27,366 nucleotides of DNA from JAHBXC01 sp964350875 (GCA_964350875.1 CAYGLT010000032.1:1-27366); one strand, 5' to 3'. Counted from the stretch's first letter, positions 1-6,595 are shown. Numbers and translations are program-made. Notes: generated by a model not told the origin, from the letters alone.

Positions 1-2
1 AG

Positions 3-551
3 GGCAAGCGCAACCGCGTCATCGACTCGCTCCGCGAGGGCAAACTCACCGCGCTGATTGCCAGCGACCTCGCGGCCCGCGGCCTCGATGTTGATCTCAT
101 CACGCATGTGATCAACTACGACCTGCCCGAAGACCCTGAGGTCTACATCCACCGCATCGGACGCACGGCCCGCGCCGGCCGCGACGGCGTCGCGTGGACC
201 TTCGTCACCAGCGAGCAGGGCGATCTGCTGACCGCCGTCGAGATGCTCTCGAACAAGATGATCCCCAAACTCGAGTTCCCCGACTTCGTCCCGCGCGACC
301 CGCCGGGCGACTGGAAGAAGAACGCGCCGGGATCGACGCCGCCCAAACCGGCGCAGAACCGCCTCGCGTATGTCACCGCGGTGCCGAAAGCCACCGACAA
401 GATCGACGCGAGCCGTTTCCCCGGAGGTGTCGTCCCCACGAAGATGCCGCCGCGCACCATGGGCGGCCGCGTGAAGACACATCGCACGATGAAGTCTGCG
501 CCCCCGGCCGACACGAGCGCACCGCCTCCCGGCGACGCGCCGAAGAACTGA
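3..551 (+). CDS. DEAD-box ATP-dependent RNA helicase, C-terminal part (5' end outside window)
   Basis: The gene enters from the left edge, so only the second RecA-like domain and tail are visible. Seen: a stretch reading ASDLAARGLDVD followed by HVINYDLPEDPEVYIHRIG and RTARAGRDG. These are helicase motifs V and VI of superfamily 2 DEAD-box proteins, where the arginines of HRIGRTARAGR contact ATP. About 110 residues after motif VI form a proline- and lysine-rich tail of low complexity, ending in a run of Pro, Ala and Lys, as is common in RhlE-type helicases that use basic tails to hold RNA. The family unwinds short RNA duplexes in ribosome assembly or mRNA decay. Motifs I-III lie outside the window, so the subfamily is not assigned. 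The TGA stop (549-551) directly abuts the stop of the convergent PilZ gene. Confidence 0.93.
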   Translation, partial: GKRNRVIDSLREGKLTALIASDLAARGLDVDLITHVINYDLPEDPEVYIHRIGRTARAGRDGVAWTFVTSEQGDLLTAVEMLSNKMIPKLEFPDFVPRDPPGDWKKNAPGSTPPKPAQNRLAYVTAVPKATDKIDASRFPGGVVPTKMPPRTMGGRVKTHRTMKSAPPADTSAPPPGDAPKN

Positions 552-923
552 TCAGGCCGCGACGCGTTCGGGGCCGAACTCGGCGCGCGTCCTCGCGAAA
601 CGAACCGCGACGAACTGGTGGTCATCGCCCACGGGCATCGACCGGACGATCGTTCCCTCGATGAGCGATCGCGTGCGCACCACCCCCGGCTCGGACTTGG
701 GCTCGACGACGATGTCGACGACATCGCCGCGCTCGAACCGCCGCGCTGAGTGCAGTTTGAGCAACGCCCCGCCCTCGGAGAGGTCTTCGCTCGATCCCGG
801 CGCGTACGCGAGCCCCGCGCGATGGAACATCTTGGCGGGCCGCACCGCTCTCGAGCGGGCGTAGAGGCGCCGGTCGAAGGGGGGGATGGCGGCGGGCGGC
901 GTCTGGGCGGTGTCCTGGCTCAT
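552..923 (-). CDS. PilZ-domain protein, probable c-di-GMP receptor
   Basis: A 123-residue protein made of one PilZ domain. Seen: an arginine-rich N-terminal segment, RRLYARSRAVR (residues 19-29), matching the RxxxR c-di-GMP-binding switch, followed by DLSEGGALL, matching the D/NxSxxG motif, then beta-strand-rich sequence. Known: PilZ proteins bind cyclic di-GMP and tune motility, adhesion or polysaccharide output. The partner here is unknown. The ATG at 923 faces kdsC across 70 bases, and a -10-like TATGTC lies five bases before it. It converges with the helicase gene with no base between the two stop codons. The fold call is fairly sure; ligand binding is inferred from motifs. Confidence 0.82.
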   Translation of the reverse strand: MSQDTAQTPPAAIPPFDRRLYARSRAVRPAKMFHRAGLAYAPGSSEDLSEGGALLKLHSARRFERGDVVDIVVEPKSEPGVVRTRSLIEGTIVRSMPVGDDHQFVAVRFARTRAEFGPERVAA

Positions 924-928
924 CCCAC

Positions 929-934
929 GACATA
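929..934 (-). promoter_or_regulatory. -10-like box of the PilZ gene
   Basis: On the minus strand TATGTC lies five bases before the ATG at 923. A start point about seven bases downstream of the box would fall on the start codon, giving a leaderless mRNA. No convincing -35 box is seen. Confidence 0.35.
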
Positions 935-981
935 TCGGCCGTTCGCCCGGGGGACTTTTGCCCCTTGAGAGGCCTTGCTGC

Positions 982-987
982 TACCCT
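982..987 (+). promoter_or_regulatory. -10-like box of kdsC
   Basis: TACCCT preceded by TGC (extended -10 style) lies six bases before the GTG start at 994. There is no Shine-Dalgarno sequence in between, so the transcript would be leaderless or nearly so. The -35 is not clear. Confidence 0.35.
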
Positions 988-993
988 CCGATC

Positions 994-1557
994 GTGACCC
1001 ACGACCAAGCCCTGCTCGCGCTCCGAGACCTCGATCCCGCCGCCGTCATCAGCGATGTCGACGGCGTGCTGACCGACGGCTCGATCACCTTCACGAGCGA
1101 CGGGACCAAGTCGCGCACCTTCCACATCCAGGACGGGATGGGCGTGAAACTCCTCCTCGCCGCCGGTGTGAAGATCGCCTGGATCAGCGCCAGCCGCGAC
1201 GACGGCGTTATTCGGACCCGCGGCGAGATGCTCGGCGTCCAGCACATCGATGTCGGCGGGGGGGACAAGGGCGAACGCCTCCACCGCGCGTGCGCAGCGA
1301 TCGGCGTCACGCCCGACCGGTGCGTGTACATCGGCGACGATGTGAACGACCTCCCGGCGATGAAACTTTGCGCGTTCAGCGCCTGCCCGAGCGACGCGCG
1401 ACCCGAGGTCCGTCAGCGCGTGAGCGTCGTTCTCGATGAGCGCGGCGGGCGTGGCGCCTTCCGTGCGCTCGCAGACCTCGTGCTCAACGCGAAGCGCCTT
1501 CGCGACGGGCTCGACGAGGACCAGATGGAGCGCTGGGCCAAGGAAGCCCTCGCGTGA
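994..1557 (+). CDS. kdsC: 3-deoxy-D-manno-octulosonate 8-phosphate phosphatase (HAD family, KdsC-like)
   Basis: Removes phosphate from KDO-8-phosphate to give KDO, an inner-core sugar of lipopolysaccharide, in the cytoplasm. Seen in 187 residues: the HAD nucleophile motif DVDGVLTDG with D21 and D23, the KdsC-type segment TFHIQDGMGVKLL (42-54), motif II at WISAS (63-67), the motif III lysine in GDKGE (K92), and GDDVNDLP with D115/D116. The length and missing cap domain fit the C0 HAD phosphatases KdsC and YrbI. The GTG at 994 is chosen because a longer frame from 886 would run into the PilZ gene and its promoter, and the family fold begins just after 994. The last codon overlaps the ispE start (GTGA). 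KdsB is encoded about 12 kb away in this window, which supports KDO synthesis. A related sugar phosphatase (for example of NeuNAc-9-P) is the alternative. Confidence 0.85.
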   Translation: MTHDQALLALRDLDPAAVISDVDGVLTDGSITFTSDGTKSRTFHIQDGMGVKLLLAAGVKIAWISASRDDGVIRTRGEMLGVQHIDVGGGDKGERLHRACAAIGVTPDRCVYIGDDVNDLPAMKLCAFSACPSDARPEVRQRVSVVLDERGGRGAFRALADLVLNAKRLRDGLDEDQMERWAKEALA

Positions 1558-2474
1558 GCGAAGACCGAGTCGGTGAAGTCGCGTTCCGCGCCGGGTTCGC
1601 GAAGGTGAACCTTGCGCTGGCCGTGGGGCGTCCCGAGGGACCCAAGGGTTACCACCCGATCTCGAGTTGGATGGCCTGCGTCGATCTGCGCGACGACCTC
1701 CATCTGCTTGCGCTCGACCCGTCGCGCGCAAGCAGGTACGCGATCCTCTGGCATGAGGAAGCGCCGAAACGAACCGACATCGACTGGCCGATCACCAAGG
1801 ACCTCGCCGTGCGCGCCCAGCACGCGCTCGAGGAACGCATCGGCCGGCGGCTGACCATCCAACTCCGCATGGAGAAACGCGTGCCCGTCGGCGCCGGGAT
1901 GGGCGGCGGATCGTCCGACGCGGCCGCGATGCTGACGGCGCTGCGCGACATGTATGCGCTGGGCCTCGACGACGCCTCGTTGCGCGAAGTCGCGATGACC
2001 CTCGGCAGCGACATCGCCTATTTCATCGACTCGCAGCCCGTCCCGCGCCCCGCGATCGTCGAGGGTTTCGGAGACCGCATCGAGCGAGTTGATCAGTCGC
2101 CGCACGAACGGTGGCTCACGATGCTCTTCCCCTCGTTCGGATGCGAAACCGCCGCTGTGTACCGCGCGTTTGATGACCTCGCCGGGGACGATCACACGCT
2201 GGACGCCGACGAAGTCCGCGCGCTCGCGACCAGCGGCGAGATCGACGGCGACGCGTTGTTCAGCGACCTCGCCATCGCCGCGTGCAAGGTGCGCCCGCAA
2301 CTCGGCGAACTCCGCGCCGAAGCCGCCCGCTCCGCCGAATCGCCCGTGCATGTCACGGGCAGCGGCAGCGCGCTGTTTGTCGTGCCTCGTGACGAGGACC
2401 ATGCCCAGTGGCTCGCGTCCCGCCTGCGCGACGATCTGTCGATCCCCGTGCGCGCTGTCCGCGTGTTCGTCTGA
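1554..2474 (+). CDS. ispE: 4-diphosphocytidyl-2-C-methyl-D-erythritol kinase
   Basis: GHMP-family kinase that phosphorylates the 2-hydroxyl of CDP-methylerythritol in the MEP pathway to isopentenyl diphosphate. Seen in 306 residues: AGFAKVNLAL near the start with the expected catalytic Lys17, GYHPISSWM (substrate loop), the ATP-binding glycine loop VPVGAGMGGGSSDAAA (110-125), and GSDIAYFI with the expected Asp153. The C-terminal VTGSGSALFVV is the last GHMP motif. The GTG start overlaps the kdsC stop by four bases, so the two genes are probably translationally coupled; their products serve different pathways that both feed the envelope. The stop codon shares the palindrome TGATCA with the stop of the convergent gene. 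Confidence 0.93.
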   Translation: MSEDRVGEVAFRAGFAKVNLALAVGRPEGPKGYHPISSWMACVDLRDDLHLLALDPSRASRYAILWHEEAPKRTDIDWPITKDLAVRAQHALEERIGRRLTIQLRMEKRVPVGAGMGGGSSDAAAMLTALRDMYALGLDDASLREVAMTLGSDIAYFIDSQPVPRPAIVEGFGDRIERVDQSPHERWLTMLFPSFGCETAAVYRAFDDLAGDDHTLDADEVRALATSGEIDGDALFSDLAIAACKVRPQLGELRAEAARSAESPVHVTGSGSALFVVPRDEDHAQWLASRLRDDLSIPVRAVRVFV

Positions 2475-3083
2475 TCACTCGGACGGGACCGGCTCCGGAC
2501 CGATGCGGAACCCGTGCTCGCGCCACGCGTCGGCGTGCAGTTCTTCGCCGGGCAGGCGCTCGACCCCCGGGAACTCTCCCCAAGCCCCGCCCGAATTGCG
2601 CAGCGCGGCCGGCAACGGGACGCCCGCCGACTCGAACGCGGCGCGCAGGCCAGACGATGAGTTCGGTCCGAGCAGCGCGTAGCGACCGGTGAACGCGCGG
2701 TCGCGCTGGAGTTCTCTCACGGTGTCGAGCGGCAGCCAGTACACCGCTTCGAGGCGGTGATCCATGGGGATGTCGAGGAACGGATAGACCCGATCGCCCC
2801 GCGCGACCTTCACGATGCGGTCCGCGCGGCCGCGATCCTCGGGGGGCGCGTAACCCCGGCGCGCGAACGCGCCCGTGTACTCGACGATCGTCGAAAGGTG
2901 CTCATGCCCGGGCGGCGCGGTGATCTGCGCGTACATGTGCCGCCCGCGTCCAGCAACCACCCACGAACGGATCTCGACAAGCGCGAGCGCTTCGGGTTCT
3001 ACGGGCGTCGGGGCCAGCGCGAGCATCGTCACCGCGCCGATGACGGCGAAAAGCAGGACGAGGGCTGCGCCGAGAGAGCGCAC
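2475..3083 (-). CDS. hypothetical protein with one N-terminal membrane segment
   Basis: Family not recognised. The 202-residue product begins with a hydrophobic segment (about residues 4-24, ALVLLFAVIGAVTMLAL) not followed by a lipobox, so it is a membrane anchor or uncleaved signal. The rest is soluble, with several WxxP/Y-type patches and a proline-rich C terminus. The GTG start at 3083 comes three bases after the stop of the preceding minus-strand gene, so the pair is likely co-transcribed and coupled. Its stop (2475-2477) abuts the ispE stop. No catalytic motif is visible. Confidence 0.6.
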   Translation of the reverse strand: MRSLGAALVLLFAVIGAVTMLALAPTPVEPEALALVEIRSWVVAGRGRHMYAQITAPPGHEHLSTIVEYTGAFARRGYAPPEDRGRADRIVKVARGDRVYPFLDIPMDHRLEAVYWLPLDTVRELQRDRAFTGRYALLGPNSSSGLRAAFESAGVPLPAALRNSGGAWGEFPGVERLPGEELHADAWREHGFRIGPEPVPSE

Positions 3084-3086
3084 GAG

Positions 3087-3674
3087 TCAGTACCCGGGTT
3101 CGCTTACACGCGGCGCTGGTGCGGAGTCGTCAACATGCACATGGGCGGTGATAAACGAGTCGCCGACCCACACATCGACATCACCAGAGCGATCCGCGGT
3201 GACGCGATCGTCGATCGCAAAGTGCACTATGAGAGTGCGGCCAGGCATGATCTTCATCGGATCAAAGAAGTAGCTCGTGTACACACTTGATGAAACGCCC
3301 GGATCTGATTCCTGTTGCGTCGAATAGAAAGCGGGCGATGTCGCAGTGATCTCGTCCGGCGAAGCCAACGAGTGATAGACATCGATGGTATCGATCGTGA
3401 TCGGCTGCTCGGTGTTGTTCGCGATCAGCACCTCAAGCACGCGGCCGAGGGCGACATCGTCATACACCACCCGAGCGACCACACTCGTATCGCTGCCCAG
3501 ATAATCGCCGCCCGCCACGAACCCGATGGCGAATCCACCCGCGATCCCGCCGAAACACCCGAACGCCAGCGAGCTCAGGCACGCGACAAGCAACGCCCAG
3601 AGCGGAACGCCGCCGCCCGCGCGAGATTCGCCAGTGTTCCAGTTCTCGCTCGGCGCGTACGGGTTGCCGCTCAC
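3087..3674 (-). CDS. hypothetical membrane protein with NPYAP N terminus
   Basis: A 195-residue protein starting MSGNPYAPSENW. The early NPYxP-like motif ahead of a membrane helix is a feature I associate with planctomycetal membrane proteins. A glycine- and alanine-rich hydrophobic stretch (about residues 24-55) forms one long or two short membrane segments. The remaining 140 residues look like an extracytoplasmic beta-sandwich: VVYDDVALGRVLEVLIANNTEQPITI is followed by alternating hydrophobic strands and MPGRTLIVHFAI. The function is unknown. The GTG start at 3674 lies inside the 55-bp sequence repeated on both sides of the N run. Once that duplicate is collapsed, this start overlaps the aldolase stop by four bases (GTGA), which makes aldolase and this gene neighbours in one operon. 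Confidence 0.65.
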   Translation of the reverse strand: MSGNPYAPSENWNTGESRAGGGVPLWALLVACLSSLAFGCFGGIAGGFAIGFVAGGDYLGSDTSVVARVVYDDVALGRVLEVLIANNTEQPITIDTIDVYHSLASPDEITATSPAFYSTQQESDPGVSSSVYTSYFFDPMKIMPGRTLIVHFAIDDRVTADRSGDVDVWVGDSFITAHVHVDDSAPAPRVSEPGY

Positions 3675-3860
3675 GCGACGGTCACGCTTTCGTCAAGGTA
3701 GACATNNNNNNNNNNNNNNNNNNNNNNNNNNNNNNNNNNNNNNNNNNNNNNNNNNNNNNNNNNNNNNNNNNNNNNNNNNNNNNNNNNNNNNNNNNNNNNN
3801 NNNNNCGGCGCGTACGGGTTGCCGCTCACGCGACGGTCACGCTTTCGTCAAGGTAGACAT
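3651..3860. repeat. false assembly gap: 100 N between two identical 55-bp contig ends
   Basis: Bases 3706-3805 are exactly 100 N. The 55 bases before (3651-3705) and the 55 after (3806-3860) are identical. The sequence therefore repeats a contig overlap instead of missing DNA, and the real genome most likely carries the 55 bases once (155 bases removed). Fifty-five is a common k-mer length in de Bruijn assemblers. When joined, the aldolase TGA and the next gene's GTG overlap as GTGA, the same coupling seen elsewhere in the window. Confidence 0.9.
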
Positions 3861-4914
3861 CCTGGATCGCGTTGAGCAGCGCGACGCCTTCCTTCATCGG
3901 GCGCTGGAACGCCTTGCGTCCCGAGATGAGCCCCACACCGCCGGCGCGTTTGTTGATCACCGCCGTGCGCACCGCGTCGGCCATGTCGCTCGCGCCCTTG
4001 CTCTCGCCGCCCGAGTTGATCAGCGGCATGCGGCCCATGTAGCAGTTCGCGACCTGCATGCGGCACAGGTCGATGGGGTGATCGCCCGGCGTGAACTTGT
4101 CGTACATCGACTTGTCGAACTTGCCGTACTTCTCGCCCTTGGTCTGCAGCGCGGCGTTGTTGTTCAGCGCCTCGTAGCCGCGGTTGTTGGTCGGGAGTTT
4201 CTGCTTGATGATGTCCGCCTCGATGGTCACGCCCAGGTGGTTGGCCTGACCGGTCAGGTCGGCCGACGCGTGGTAGTCCTTGCCCTCCTGCTTGAAGGCG
4301 TCCGAGCGGGTGTAGCACCACAGGACGGTCACGAGCCCGTACTGGTGCGCTTCCTCGAACCACATCGAGACCTCGTCGATCTGCCGGCGCGATTCGGCGC
4401 TGCCGAAGTAGATCGTCGCGCCGACGGCGGTCGCGCCCATCTCGAACGCCTGACGCACCGAGCCGTAGCGCGTCTGGTCGAAGGTGTTGGGGAACGACAT
4501 CAGTTCGTTGTGGTTGAGTTTCACCAGGAACGGGATGCGGTGCGCGTACTGGCGCGAGACCGCGCCGAGCACGCCCAGCGTCGAGGCGACGGCGTTGCAC
4601 CCGCCCTCGATCGCGAGTTCCACGATCTTCGCGGGGTCGAAGTACGCCGGGTTGGGCGTGAACGACGCGACGGCCGAGTGCTCGATGCCCTGATCGACGG
4701 GGAGGATCGACATGTACCCGGTGCCGGCGAGGCGCCCGGTGTTGAGGATCGTCTGGAAGTTGCGCATCACGACGGGCGAGCGGTCGGTGCGCGCGACGAC
4801 GCGATCGACGAAGTCCGGGCCCGGGAGGTGGAGCGTGGAGCGGGGGAACCCTTTGGCCTCGTAGGAGAGCAGGGCGTTGGCGTCGGATCCGAGGAGTTCG
4901 GCGGTCGAGGGCAT
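3826..4914 (-). CDS. fbaB: class I fructose-bisphosphate aldolase (FbaB/DhnA type)
   Basis: Cleaves fructose 1,6-bisphosphate to glyceraldehyde 3-phosphate and dihydroxyacetone phosphate through a lysine Schiff base, without metal. The 362 residues resemble E. coli FbaB along most of their length (about 350 in that enzyme): NTGRLAGTGYMSILPVDQG, EHSAVASFTPNPAYFD, HRIPFLVKLNHNE, ATIYFGSAESRRQI, SADLTGQANHLG, then ADIIKQKLPTNN, ANCYMGRMPLINSGG and DAVRTAVINKRAGG. The Schiff-base lysine should be among the conserved lysines of ADIIKQK or the nearby strand; I cannot assign it by eye. The stop lies at 3826-3828, with a second copy in the duplicated sequence left of the N run. It follows the HU-like gene and heads a pair of small membrane-protein genes of unknown role. 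Confidence 0.95.
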   Translation of the reverse strand: MPSTAELLGSDANALLSYEAKGFPRSTLHLPGPDFVDRVVARTDRSPVVMRNFQTILNTGRLAGTGYMSILPVDQGIEHSAVASFTPNPAYFDPAKIVELAIEGGCNAVASTLGVLGAVSRQYAHRIPFLVKLNHNELMSFPNTFDQTRYGSVRQAFEMGATAVGATIYFGSAESRRQIDEVSMWFEEAHQYGLVTVLWCYTRSDAFKQEGKDYHASADLTGQANHLGVTIEADIIKQKLPTNNRGYEALNNNAALQTKGEKYGKFDKSMYDKFTPGDHPIDLCRMQVANCYMGRMPLINSGGESKGASDMADAVRTAVINKRAGGVGLISGRKAFQRPMKEGVALLNAIQDVYLDESVTVA

Positions 4915-5054
4915 AGTCTGGGCTCGGTTCAGGGTTCGTTCGAGGCGGGCGCGAGCGACCTCCGAACGCTTCCCGCAAACGCGGGCCGCGTGCGTCGGTC
5001 AGGACGGGCCGGATGATATCTGGAAGATGCCCTCGCGGGCGGGGGAAGCGCGGG
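4915..5054. other. intergenic region between the HU-like gene and the aldolase gene
   Basis: A 140-base gap on the path of minus-strand transcription. It contains a TATCAT -10-like box on the minus strand (5013-5018) about 100 bases before the aldolase ATG and a weak hairpin CCCGC-AAAC-GCGGG (4972-4985). There is no T-tract terminator and no Shine-Dalgarno sequence near the ATG. Whether aldolase has its own promoter is open. Confidence 0.3.
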
Positions 5055-5411
5055 TCAGTCGTTGATCAGCGATTCGTCCGAGAACGAGTTGGGCCAGGCG
5101 GTGTTGATCTTCGACTCGATCAGATTGGGATCGTCGAGCGAGTCCTGCATCATCTTGCCGACCTTGAACTTCACCGTGCGCTTCGCGGGAACCTCGACAC
5201 GCTCGAGCGTCTTGGGGTTCTGCGCGACGCGCGGCGCCCGCTCCTTGGTCTCGAAGATGCCGAAGTCACGGAACTCGAGCCTGTTCCCGTGGCCGAGTTC
5301 GAACACGATCTGATCAAACAGGCACTGAACAACATCGCGGACCTGCGATCGCTTCAGCCCTGTCGCTGAAGCAACCCGGTCGACGAGATCTTTCTTTGTC
5401 ACTGTCGCCAT
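5055..5411 (-). CDS. HU/IHF-family nucleoid DNA-binding protein with acidic C-terminal tail
   Basis: Dimeric, minor-groove DNA-bending protein. Seen: TKKDLVDRVASATGLKRSQV at the N terminus (helix pair), FRDFGIFETKERAPR (48-61) leading into the beta arm, with the intercalating proline of RVAQNPKT (N65, P66), and KRTVKFKVGK (78-86) closing the arm. The typical family length is about 90-100 residues; here 118, because about 28 residues follow the core, mostly acidic and polar (SLDDPNLIES to SFSDESLIND). The ATG at 5411 is chosen over an in-frame start six codons upstream because GGAGG (5421-5425 on the minus strand) sits nine bases before it and the family N terminus starts there. HU versus IHF cannot be decided by eye. 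Confidence 0.92.
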   Translation of the reverse strand: MATVTKKDLVDRVASATGLKRSQVRDVVQCLFDQIVFELGHGNRLEFRDFGIFETKERAPRVAQNPKTLERVEVPAKRTVKFKVGKMMQDSLDDPNLIESKINTAWPNSFSDESLIND

Positions 5412-5521
5412 AGCAGCTTCCCTCCGCACAGGGTGCGCTCAACGCGGATCCGCGAAGCACGCTTATCGGCCTGAAAGTGATGGCGAAAATCCACCGACTT
5501 CCTCCGCGACCGAGTGCGCCG

Positions 5522-5550
5522 AGTATCGCCGAAGATGGGCTGACAATCAA
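5522..5550 (-). promoter_or_regulatory. candidate promoter of the HU-like gene
   Basis: On the minus strand TTGATT (5545-5550) and GATACT (5522-5527) are separated by 17 bases, a good sigma-70-type arrangement. The start point would be near 5515, giving a leader of about 100 bases before the ATG at 5411. The surrounding stretch is less GC-rich than the genes on either side. Confidence 0.5.
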
Positions 5551-5588
5551 CCCAGTTTCTCACCAGTTCCCACACTTTAGCGCGGATT

Positions 5589-5629
5589 CCGTGACACATA
5601 CCCGTGTTGCATCAAGGTTTCTGTCACGG
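5589..5629. repeat. 8-bp perfect inverted repeat upstream of the HU promoter
   Basis: CCGTGACA (5589-5596) and TGTCACGG (5622-5629) are perfect inverted copies, with arm starts 33 bases apart, about three helical turns. The repeat lies 40-80 bases upstream of the candidate -35. It could be an operator for a dimeric regulator or part of a hairpin at the end of the lipoprotein transcript; no T-tract follows. Confidence 0.45.
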
Positions 5630-5658
5630 CGCCGCCCACAACCCGGGAAAGCAACGGG

Positions 5659-6018
5659 TCAGTAGGAGGTGCCCCAGCGCGAATAGATGACCGGGATGCG
5701 GTGCTCCTTGGGCTGGGTCGGACCAGCCGGCCACACGCTCGTGTCGATCTTCGACGCCAGCGGCTGGGCCGTCAGCGAACCGTTCCGACGAGACGCCAGC
5801 CAGCGGTCGGACTTGCCGGGAGCCAGCGCGGCAACCCATCCCTCGTTCGTCCCCTCGGCGGGCACACAGCACGGGCATCGCAACGGGCGTATCTCGCCCG
5901 GATTCCACGAAACAGCCGGCTGAGGATGCTCGGTGGCGCACGCCGAAAGCAGGGCGGCCAGGGCCAGCCCGGCGGCGCTCGCGACCACGCTTCGGGATGT
6001 CTTCGTCTTGGGTCTCAC
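5659..6018 (-). CDS. small lipoprotein of unknown function
   Basis: A 119-residue product with a lipoprotein signal: basic start MRPKTKTSR, hydrophobic VVASAAGLALAALL, then lipobox LSAC with the lipidated Cys at 27. The mature part is short and contains two close cysteines in LRCPCCVPAEG, several tryptophans and a C-terminal YSRWGTSY. I do not recognise the family. The GTG at 6018 is chosen because it leaves a normal signal peptide; a longer frame to 6162 would add about 48 arginine- and proline-rich residues across predicted RNA hairpins. It lies downstream of the tRNA-Arg gene on the same strand and upstream of the HU-like gene. Confidence 0.7.
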   Translation of the reverse strand: MRPKTKTSRSVVASAAGLALAALLSACATEHPQPAVSWNPGEIRPLRCPCCVPAEGTNEGWVAALAPGKSDRWLASRRNGSLTAQPLASKIDTSVWPAGPTQPKEHRIPVIYSRWGTSY

Positions 6019-6047
6019 GACGCTTGTCTCAGGGCAACTTTCGCGCC

Positions 6048-6144
6048 CGGGCGATCCGTCCGAGAATCGCCCGAGCGAGGGGCGGCGAGGCGTTCGCCGC
6101 CAGATGCCGCGTTGCGTCCGTGCAACACCGTGTGGGGCGGACGC
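6048..6144 (-). other. stretch of three consecutive perfect inverted repeats 3' of the tRNA gene
   Basis: Within about 100 bases: GCGTCCG/CGGACGC (6114-6120 with 6138-6144, 17-base loop that itself holds ACACCGTGT), GGCGGCGA/TCGCCGCC (6081-6088 with 6094-6101, 5-base loop) and CGGGCGAT/ATCGCCCG (6048-6055 with 6066-6073, 10-base loop). All arms are perfect. The position between tRNA and lipoprotein suits a tRNA trailer or terminator, or the leader of the lipoprotein mRNA. No T-tract follows any stem. Confidence 0.5.
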
Positions 6145-6174
6145 GACGCGCAAGCACCGCATCCGCGAGGGGAA

Positions 6175-6595
6175 TGCGCCCGGGAGGACTCGAACCTCCG
6201 ACCTGCGGTTTCAGCGATCCGCCGATTACTCGACGGGCTGGACCATCTCTTCGACCCAGCGCCGATCGCGGTTGCGATCGTGCGCGTGGTCGCCGGGCGC
6301 TTCGGCGCGAACAGGCATCAAACGCCCGTGCGCGCCTACGCGGGGGTATCGCCGGGGCGGCTCACCCGCTGGTCTCTACACCTTCCGCCGGCCGCGTGTT
6401 CCCGAGAAGTGGTCCCACGCGCCCCGCCGACGGCTCGGCTCGGGATCGCCCGCACGCCGTCGCGCGGGTTTCCCCGAATTCACCCGGTTCGCCTCGACCC
6501 GTCGCCGGGCCGGGCCCCTCTTTCGGCGCACACACCGCGTCGGTGCGCACGCCCGTGAAGGAAACCGCTGCTCTATCCTGCTGAGCTACGAGCGC
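6175..6595 (-). tRNA. tRNA-Arg(CCU), split by a group I intron
   Basis: The 5' exon (6595 down to 6559, 37 nt) and 3' exon (6211 down to 6175, 37 nt) join to a 74-nt tRNA without encoded CCA. Seen: acceptor stem GCGCTCG/CGGGCGC (one G-U pair), D stem GCTC/GAGC, anticodon stem GCGGT/ACCGC with loop TTCCTAA and anticodon CCT, variable region AGGTC, T stem GGAGG/CCTCC with loop TTCGAGT, and discriminator A. It decodes AGG arginine codons. The break falls between anticodon position 36 and position 37, the place known for tRNA-Arg(CCU) introns of alphaproteobacteria such as Agrobacterium. A TATACT box on the minus strand lies about 40 bases before the 5' end. Confidence 0.95.
6212..6558 (-). ncRNA. 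group I self-splicing intron inside tRNA-Arg(CCU)
   Basis: 347 nt with no reading frame for a homing endonuclease. Seen on the minus strand: the exon ends in CCU and the intron starts UCAC-GGG, so CCU pairs with GGG with a U-G wobble at the splice site (P1). A 13-bp P2 hairpin (6525-6553) pairs fully only as minus-strand RNA, using three G-U pairs. Core elements follow in order: P, AATTCGGGGAAA (6469-6480); Q, ATCCCGAGCC within 6432-6447, pairing TCGGG/CCCGA as P4 with CCCGC/GCGGG as P5; R, GTGTAGAGACCAGCGGG (6365-6381); S, AAGAGATGGTCC (6240-6251), where GACCA and TGGTC form P7. The last base is G, as group I introns require. The layout fits the IC3 type found in bacterial tRNA genes; the subgroup is an inference. 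Confidence 0.92.

Noticed and set aside
3651..3860. The 55-base direct repeat as an attachment site or insertion footprint
   Set aside because: The copies sit exactly at the borders of a 100-N run and nothing lies between them, so an assembler overlap explains them better.
4972..4985. Hairpin CCCGC-AAAC-GCGGG as an intrinsic terminator after the HU-like gene
   Set aside because: The stem is only five bases, lies about 70 bases after the stop, and lacks a T-tract.
3526..5016. A long plus-strand frame reading through the N run
   Set aside because: It crosses unknown bases and is antisense to aldolase; the gap itself is an assembly artefact.
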